A DNA stretch of 64,000 bases, taken from contig NZ_JAWZSQ010000005.1 of NCBI RefSeq assembly GCF_034096925.1, positions 1 through 64,000 of the forward strand, given 5' to 3'. The stretch is from Patulibacter defluvii. Its GTDB lineage: Bacteria; Actinomycetota; Thermoleophilia; Solirubrobacterales; Solirubrobacteraceae. Positions 59,882-64,000 of this stretch are shown here, piece after piece. The translations under genes and the position numbers were made by a program. The notes beneath the pieces were generated by a model. That model had not been told where the DNA came from, ran no database searches, and saw only the letters and a program-made list of their open reading frames with translations. Position 1 is the first letter of the stretch. Each line of letters opens with the position of its first letter.

Positions 59882-61807
59882 TTACGGAGCGGCCGGGGAC
59901 GGTGCGTCGGTCGTGCCCCGTTGCCAGTCCTCGTGCAGCTTGGCGTAGACGCCGCCGCGAGCCAGCAACTCGTCGTGCGTGCCGGCCTCGCAGATCCGGC
60001 CGCGCTCGACGACGGCGATCAGGTCGGCGGAGCGGATCGTCGACAGCCGGTGGGCGATCACGATCGCGGTCCGGTCGGCCAGCAGCCGCTCCAGCGCCTC
60101 CTCGATCCGGCGCTCGGTCCGCAGGTCGACGTTCGCCGTCGCCTCGTCGAGCAGCAGGATCGACGGGCCGCCGGGCCGGCCGTCGGCGGCCGGGGCGCCG
60201 GCGATCAGCGCGCGGGCGAAGGCCACCAGCTGCCGCTGGCCGGCGGAGAGCGAGCCGCCGCGCTCGCCGACCTCGGTGTCGAGCCCCTGCGGCAGCTGGT
60301 CGAGCACGTCGCCGGCACCGAGGTCGGCCACCACCCGCTCGACCTCGGCCCGGGTCGCCCCGTCGCGGCCGAAGGCGATGTTCTCGGCCACGGTGCCGGT
60401 GAAGAGGAAGCCCTCCTGGGGCACGATCCCCATCCGCGAGCGCAGCTCCCGCTGGCGCAGCTCGCGCAGGTCGACCCCGTCGAGCAGCACCCGGCCGACG
60501 GTCGGGTCGATGAAGCGGGCGGCGAGCTTGACCAGCGTCGACTTGCCGGCCCCGGTGCTGCCGACCAGCGCGACCGTGGCGCCGGCCGGGATCGTCAGGT
60601 CGATCTCGTGCAGGACCAGCGGCGGCGCCTGCCCGGCCGCGGCGGCGAACGGCGCCCCGTCCGCGGGCGAGCGGGTCGGGGCCGGCACGCCGTAGCCGAA
60701 GCTGACCCGCTCGAACCGCAGCTCGCCGCGCAGCGGGTCGGGCAGCGGCCGCGGGTCGTCGGGGTCGGTCAGCGTCGACTGCTGGTCGAGCAGGCCGCCG
60801 ATCTTCTCCAACGCGGCCATCCCCGACTGGAAGGTCGTGTAGACGTTCGAGAGGTCGGCGATCGGGCCGAAGAAGTTGTCGAGCGCGGTCACGAAGCCGA
60901 TCAGCACGCCGATCGTCACCGCCCCGTCGATCGCCTCGGCGCCGCCGACCAGCAGCACGATCACGATCGCCGCCGTCGACAGGTACTCGACGGCGGGGAA
61001 GTAGGCCGCGTTCAGGTAGACTGTCTTCATGTTCGCCCGGCGGTTGTCGTCGCCGAGCTCGTGGAAGCGGTCGAGGTGGCCGCGCTCGCGGCCGTAGGAG
61101 CGGATCACGCGGACGCCGGAGAGGGTCTCCTGGAGGTGCGCCGTGATCGCGCCGATCGTCTCGCGGGTGCGGGCGAAGGCGTCGACCGACGCCAGCCGGA
61201 AGGCGAGCGAGCCCAGCAGCAGCACCGGGATCGTGGTGAAGGTGATCAGGGCCAGCTTCAGGTCGAGCGAGATCAGGATCACGATCGACCCGATCAGCAT
61301 CAGCAGCGACGAGAGCAGCGTCACCAGGCTCGAGCTGATCATCGTCTGCAGCGCGTCGACGTCGTTGGTCATCCGCGAGACGAGCACCCCGGCCCGCTGG
61401 CGCTCGTGGTAGCTGACCGGCATCTGCAGCAGGTGGCGGAAGATCCGCTCGCGGAGGTCGCTCAGCAGCCGCGCCCCGAGCCAGCCGACCAGCCGGTCGC
61501 GGACGACGCTCGCCACCAGCCCGACCAGCGAGACCCCGAGCAGCACCGCGACCAGCAGCGTCAGGTGGTCGAGGTTGCCCTTCGCCAGCCCGTCGTCGAC
61601 CGCCTTCGCGGCCAGCGGCGCCGGCGCCAGGCTGGCGGCGGTGGCGATCAGCAGCGCCACCACCAGGATCGCGATCCGGCCGCGGTAGGGCCGCATCATC
61701 CCGAACAGGCTGCGGGTCCGGCGGCCACGGCCGCGGGTGGCGGCCCGTCGCCGGCGGAGGTCGGCCAGCGCGTCGCGGACGGCCGAGGAGCGGGCGGGGG
61801 CGCTCAT
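59882..61807 (-). CDS. ABC exporter half-transporter (second of a heterodimeric pair)
   Basis: A 641-residue protein: six membrane helices (about 35-340) and an ATPase domain with Walker A LVGSTGAGKSTLV, Q-loop, signature LSAGQRQLV and Walker B ILLLDEATANVD. The signature reads LSAGQ instead of LSGGQ. This family (MsbA/LmrA/Sav1866 type) exports lipids or drugs; heterodimers usually have one site that hydrolyses and one that is impaired. ATG overlaps the stop of the first half-transporter gene (ATGA). The catalytic Glu after Walker B (DEAT) is present. Confidence 0.92.
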   Translation of the reverse strand: MSAPARSSAVRDALADLRRRRAATRGRGRRTRSLFGMMRPYRGRIAILVVALLIATAASLAPAPLAAKAVDDGLAKGNLDHLTLLVAVLLGVSLVGLVASVVRDRLVGWLGARLLSDLRERIFRHLLQMPVSYHERQRAGVLVSRMTNDVDALQTMISSSLVTLLSSLLMLIGSIVILISLDLKLALITFTTIPVLLLGSLAFRLASVDAFARTRETIGAITAHLQETLSGVRVIRSYGRERGHLDRFHELGDDNRRANMKTVYLNAAYFPAVEYLSTAAIVIVLLVGGAEAIDGAVTIGVLIGFVTALDNFFGPIADLSNVYTTFQSGMAALEKIGGLLDQQSTLTDPDDPRPLPDPLRGELRFERVSFGYGVPAPTRSPADGAPFAAAAGQAPPLVLHEIDLTIPAGATVALVGSTGAGKSTLVKLAARFIDPTVGRVLLDGVDLRELRQRELRSRMGIVPQEGFLFTGTVAENIAFGRDGATRAEVERVVADLGAGDVLDQLPQGLDTEVGERGGSLSAGQRQLVAFARALIAGAPAADGRPGGPSILLLDEATANVDLRTERRIEEALERLLADRTAIVIAHRLSTIRSADLIAVVERGRICEAGTHDELLARGGVYAKLHEDWQRGTTDAPSPAAP

Positions 61808-63624
61808 GCCTCCGGCACCTCGACCGGCTCCTGCTTGCGGGTCAGGAAGACCTGGCCGGCCATCCCGTAGGTGACGATCTCGCGGTAGAGCGGCGACCGC
61901 TCCAGCAGCTCCTCGTGGTCGCCGACGGCGGCGACCCGGCCGCGCTCCAGCACCACCACCCGGTCGGCCAGGCGGACGGTCGACAGCCGGTGGGCGATCA
62001 CCAGCGTCGTGCGGCCGGCCATCACCTCGTCGAGGCCGGCGGCGATCGCCTGCTCGGTGCTCGCGTCGACGTTGCTGGTGGCGTCGTCGAGGACCAGGAT
62101 CCGAGGCCCGCTCGCCCCGCGGGCGGGCGACCCGGCCGGCCGGTCGGGGCGGGCCAGCAGCGCACGGGCGATCGCCAGCCGCTGCCGCTGGCCGCCGGAG
62201 AGGGTCAGGCCGCGCTCGCCGACGACCGTCTCGTAGCCGTCGGGCAGGGCGGCGATGAAGTCGGCCGCGCGGGCCTGCTCGGCGGCCCGCTCGATCTCCG
62301 CCCGGGTCGCGCCGGGGGCGGCGTAGGCGATGTTCTCCGCCACGCTGGCGGTGAAGAGGAAGGGGTCGTCGTCGACGATCGCGATCTCGCGCCGGAGCGC
62401 GATCGGGTCGAGGTCGCGGACGTCGACCCCGTCGATCAGCACCCGCCCGGCGGTCGGGTCGTAGAGCCGCGGCAGCAGCTGGATCAGGGCGGTCTTGCCG
62501 GAGCCGGTCTCGCCGACGATGGCGATCCGCTGGCCGGCGGGGATGGTCAGGTCGACCTCCTCCAGCGCCGGCCGGGTCTGGCCGGGGTAGCGGAGGGTCA
62601 CGCCCTCGAAGCGGATCGCGCCGCCGCCGTCGGCCGGCAGCGTCAGCGGCGGCCGGTCGCGCGGGGCGACGATCGTCGGCTCGCGGTCGAGGACCTCGAA
62701 CAGCCGCATCCCGGAGGCGGTCGCGCGCTGGCCGAGGCCGAGCATCACGCCGAGCGACCGCAGCGGCTGGATCAGCATCAGCACGTAGACGTAGAAGGCC
62801 GCGAACTGGCCGATCGTGAGGTCGCCGTCGACGACCATCCGGCCGCCGGCCAGCAGCACGATCGCGAGGCTGATCTGGGGCAGGAACTGCACGAACGGCT
62901 GGAACGCCGACTCGATCCGGACCGCCCGCAGCTGCTTGGCGAAGGCGTGCTCGACGGTCGCCTCGAAGGCCTGGCGGCGGCGCTCCTCGGCCGCGAACGC
63001 CTTCACCACCCGGATCCCGGAGATCGACTCCTCGGCGGCGGCGGTCAGCTCGGCCACCGCCTGCTGGGCGTCCTGCTGGGCCGGTCGGCCGCGGGTGCCG
63101 TAGGCGTGGCCGACGAAGACGATCAGCGGCGCCGGCAGCAGCGCCAGCAGCGCCAGCAGCGGCTGCTGGATCGTCATCGCGATCGCGGCCAGGACCACGG
63201 TCAGCAGCGACTGGACGATGAAGATCAGGCCGTAGCCGAGGAAGAAGCGGACCGCGCTCAGGTCGACGGTCGCCCGCGACATCAGCTGGCCGGTCTGCCA
63301 GCGGTCGAAGAAGCCCAGCTCGAGCGCCTGCAGGTGGCCGTAGAGCCGGTCGCGGAGGTCCTGCTCGACCCCGAGCGAGACCCGCCCGGCGACCAGCCGG
63401 CGGCCGATCGTCAGCAGTAGCCGCCCCAGCCCGAGCAGCGCGATCGCGACCGCGAAGAAGGTCAGCCCGCCGCGGTCGCCCTCGCGGATCTGGTCGATCC
63501 CGCGGCCGACCAGGTAGGGGCTGAGCACGGTCACGCCCATCGCGAGCAGCGCGAGGCCGAAGCTGATGGCCCAGGTCCCGCGGTACGGCCGCAGGAACCC
63601 GAGCAGACGACGGAACGTGGGCAC
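61804..63624 (-). CDS. ABC exporter half-transporter (first of a heterodimeric pair)
   Basis: A 606-residue protein with six helices and an ATPase domain: Walker A VGETGSGKTALI, signature LSGGQRQRL, and ILVLDDATSNVD at Walker B. Here Asp replaces the catalytic Glu (DDAT for DEAT), the usual mark of the degenerate site in heterodimeric exporters such as TM287/288 and BmrCD. The second half-transporter keeps Glu. The start is GTG 63624, 8 bases after a TAGACT box (63638-63633); the longer reading to 63834 is shadow sequence. Confidence 0.92.
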   Translation of the reverse strand: MPTFRRLLGFLRPYRGTWAISFGLALLAMGVTVLSPYLVGRGIDQIREGDRGGLTFFAVAIALLGLGRLLLTIGRRLVAGRVSLGVEQDLRDRLYGHLQALELGFFDRWQTGQLMSRATVDLSAVRFFLGYGLIFIVQSLLTVVLAAIAMTIQQPLLALLALLPAPLIVFVGHAYGTRGRPAQQDAQQAVAELTAAAEESISGIRVVKAFAAEERRRQAFEATVEHAFAKQLRAVRIESAFQPFVQFLPQISLAIVLLAGGRMVVDGDLTIGQFAAFYVYVLMLIQPLRSLGVMLGLGQRATASGMRLFEVLDREPTIVAPRDRPPLTLPADGGGAIRFEGVTLRYPGQTRPALEEVDLTIPAGQRIAIVGETGSGKTALIQLLPRLYDPTAGRVLIDGVDVRDLDPIALRREIAIVDDDPFLFTASVAENIAYAAPGATRAEIERAAEQARAADFIAALPDGYETVVGERGLTLSGGQRQRLAIARALLARPDRPAGSPARGASGPRILVLDDATSNVDASTEQAIAAGLDEVMAGRTTLVIAHRLSTVRLADRVVVLERGRVAAVGDHEELLERSPLYREIVTYGMAGQVFLTRKQEPVEVPEA

Positions 63625-63632
63625 CGGGAGCG

Positions 63633-63638
63633 AGTCTA
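63633..63638 (-). promoter_or_regulatory. -10 box TAGACT of the ABC exporter operon
   Basis: Read on the minus strand, TAGACT lies 8 bases before GTG 63624. It decides the start of the first half-transporter. Confidence 0.5.
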
Positions 63639-63650
63639 GGGAGCGACGAT

Positions 63651-63676
63651 CGCCGGCCCGTGGAGGCGGGCCGGCG
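63651..63676. repeat. Perfect 10-bp inverted repeat between divergent genes
   Basis: CGCCGGCCCG and CGGGCCGGCG with loop TGGAGG, upstream of the divergent ABC exporter and small Cys-protein genes. It could be an operator, or a hairpin in the leader of either transcript. Confidence 0.5.
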
Positions 63677-63775
63677 GGTGACGGTCGCCCGACCTTAGGA
63701 CTTCGAGCAGGGTCGAGGTCAAGGGTTGTGGGTCCGTCCGTGGTCGTGCGCGGCGCGGCGGGCGATACTGGACCG

Positions 63776-63964
63776 GTGCCGTCCCCCTTCGGTCTCTGCG
63801 ACCGCTGCCTCCACCAGCGCCTGATCCGCAACACCCGCGGCTCGACCTTCTCGCTCTGCGGCCGCTCGAAGACCGACGACCGCTTCCCCCGCTACCCGCG
63901 GATGCCGGTCCAGGCCTGCCCGGGGTTCGAGGCTGGCCGCGGGCAGGAGCAGAGCTCGGCCTGA
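63776..63964 (+). CDS. Small Cys-containing protein, zinc-ribbon-like, unknown
   Basis: A 62-residue protein from GTG 63776, 6 bases after GATACT (63764-63769). It begins with a CDRC knuckle (Cys8, Cys11) and has two more cysteines (SLCGRSK and QACPGFE), enough for one metal site, with many basic residues around the first pair. The promoter spacing and the non-random cysteine pattern support it as a true gene. It may bind nucleic acid or a partner protein. It ends inside a GC-rich inverted repeat. Confidence 0.6.
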   Translation: MPSPFGLCDRCLHQRLIRNTRGSTFSLCGRSKTDDRFPRYPRMPVQACPGFEAGRGQEQSSA

Positions 63965-63996
63965 GCCGGCCGCCGGCCGCCGGCCGCCGGGCTCAG
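63961..63996. terminator. GC-rich hairpin with 7-bp repeats at the window end
   Basis: CTGAGCC (63961-63967) pairs with GGCTCAG (63990-63996) around three copies of GCCGGCC. It contains the TGA of the small Cys protein and probably separates it from a convergent gene outside the window. Confidence 0.5.
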
Positions 63997-64000
63997 TCGC

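Overview
The window looks like a chromosomal segment of a very GC-rich actinobacterium. The best guess from gene content is the class Thermoleophilia (Solirubrobacterales type). This is an inference from codon use (almost every third position is G or C), many GTG/TTG starts with 4-bp GTGA/ATGA overlaps, actinobacterial-type paired genes (alkyl-DHAP synthase-like with lipid kinase; CeoB/CeoC-type TrkA pair; glutaredoxin with Rex) and Thr/Pro-rich secreted and lipoproteins. No insertion sequence, prophage, CRISPR array or rRNA is visible. Most genes are housekeeping or ordinary accessory genes, coding density is high and composition is even.

Layout. 1-12.2 kb: end of a Pro/Ala-rich protein, a Tat-exported metallophosphoesterase, a DHA2 efflux pump with an FMN reductase facing a TetR gene across an operator, a zinc alcohol dehydrogenase, a membrane protein, a kinase-kinase-regulator two-component operon, a SMR/TetR efflux pair and an SDR enzyme. 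12.3-25 kb: a secreted repeat protein, TetR, uvrA behind an SOS-type box, AraC, a terpenoid-toroid protein, CorA with a phosphoesterase, SRPBCC and acyltransferase genes, a LysM/transglycosylase wall enzyme and a TetR/MBL-hydrolase pair with two operators. 25-28.2 kb: pantothenate operon DUF2520-panC-panD-panB. 28.5-35.3 kb: family-4 uracil-DNA glycosylase coupled to a nine-segment membrane protein with a presenilin-like D...GxGD arrangement, a kelch-like secreted protein, a toroid-type secreted protein and a polysaccharide flippase.

35.4-43.1 kb: a small LPDTG surface protein, the t6A cluster tsaE-tsaB-rimI-tsaD, lipoproteins, a glutaredoxin reading frame fused to rex, and a YbdK-type ligase operon. 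43.2-49.9 kb: two large APC permeases with universal-stress-protein tails, then an alkyl-DHAP synthase-like flavoprotein and lipid kinase behind a clean inverted repeat. 50-64 kb: MFS pump with ArsR-rhodanese regulator and an operator on the promoter, methyltransferase, two TrkA subunits, tRNA-Gln(CTG), a secreted protein, a palindrome cluster, type-II NADH dehydrogenase-like protein, divergent SDR/AraC genes, a glucosaminidase, a heterodimeric ABC exporter pair and a small Cys-rich protein.

The most general signal is regulatory. Many first genes of transcription units carry a TANNNT-type -10 box (often TAGGCT, TAGACT or GAGGAT) only 6-9 bases before the start codon, which is the geometry of leaderless mRNAs. 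The most interesting individual candidates are the GxGD membrane protein (29206-30084), the glutaredoxin-Rex fused frame (39740-40834), the tandem histidine kinases of which the first has lost ATP-binding residues, and the nested palindrome clusters at 38.6 and 55.4 kb.
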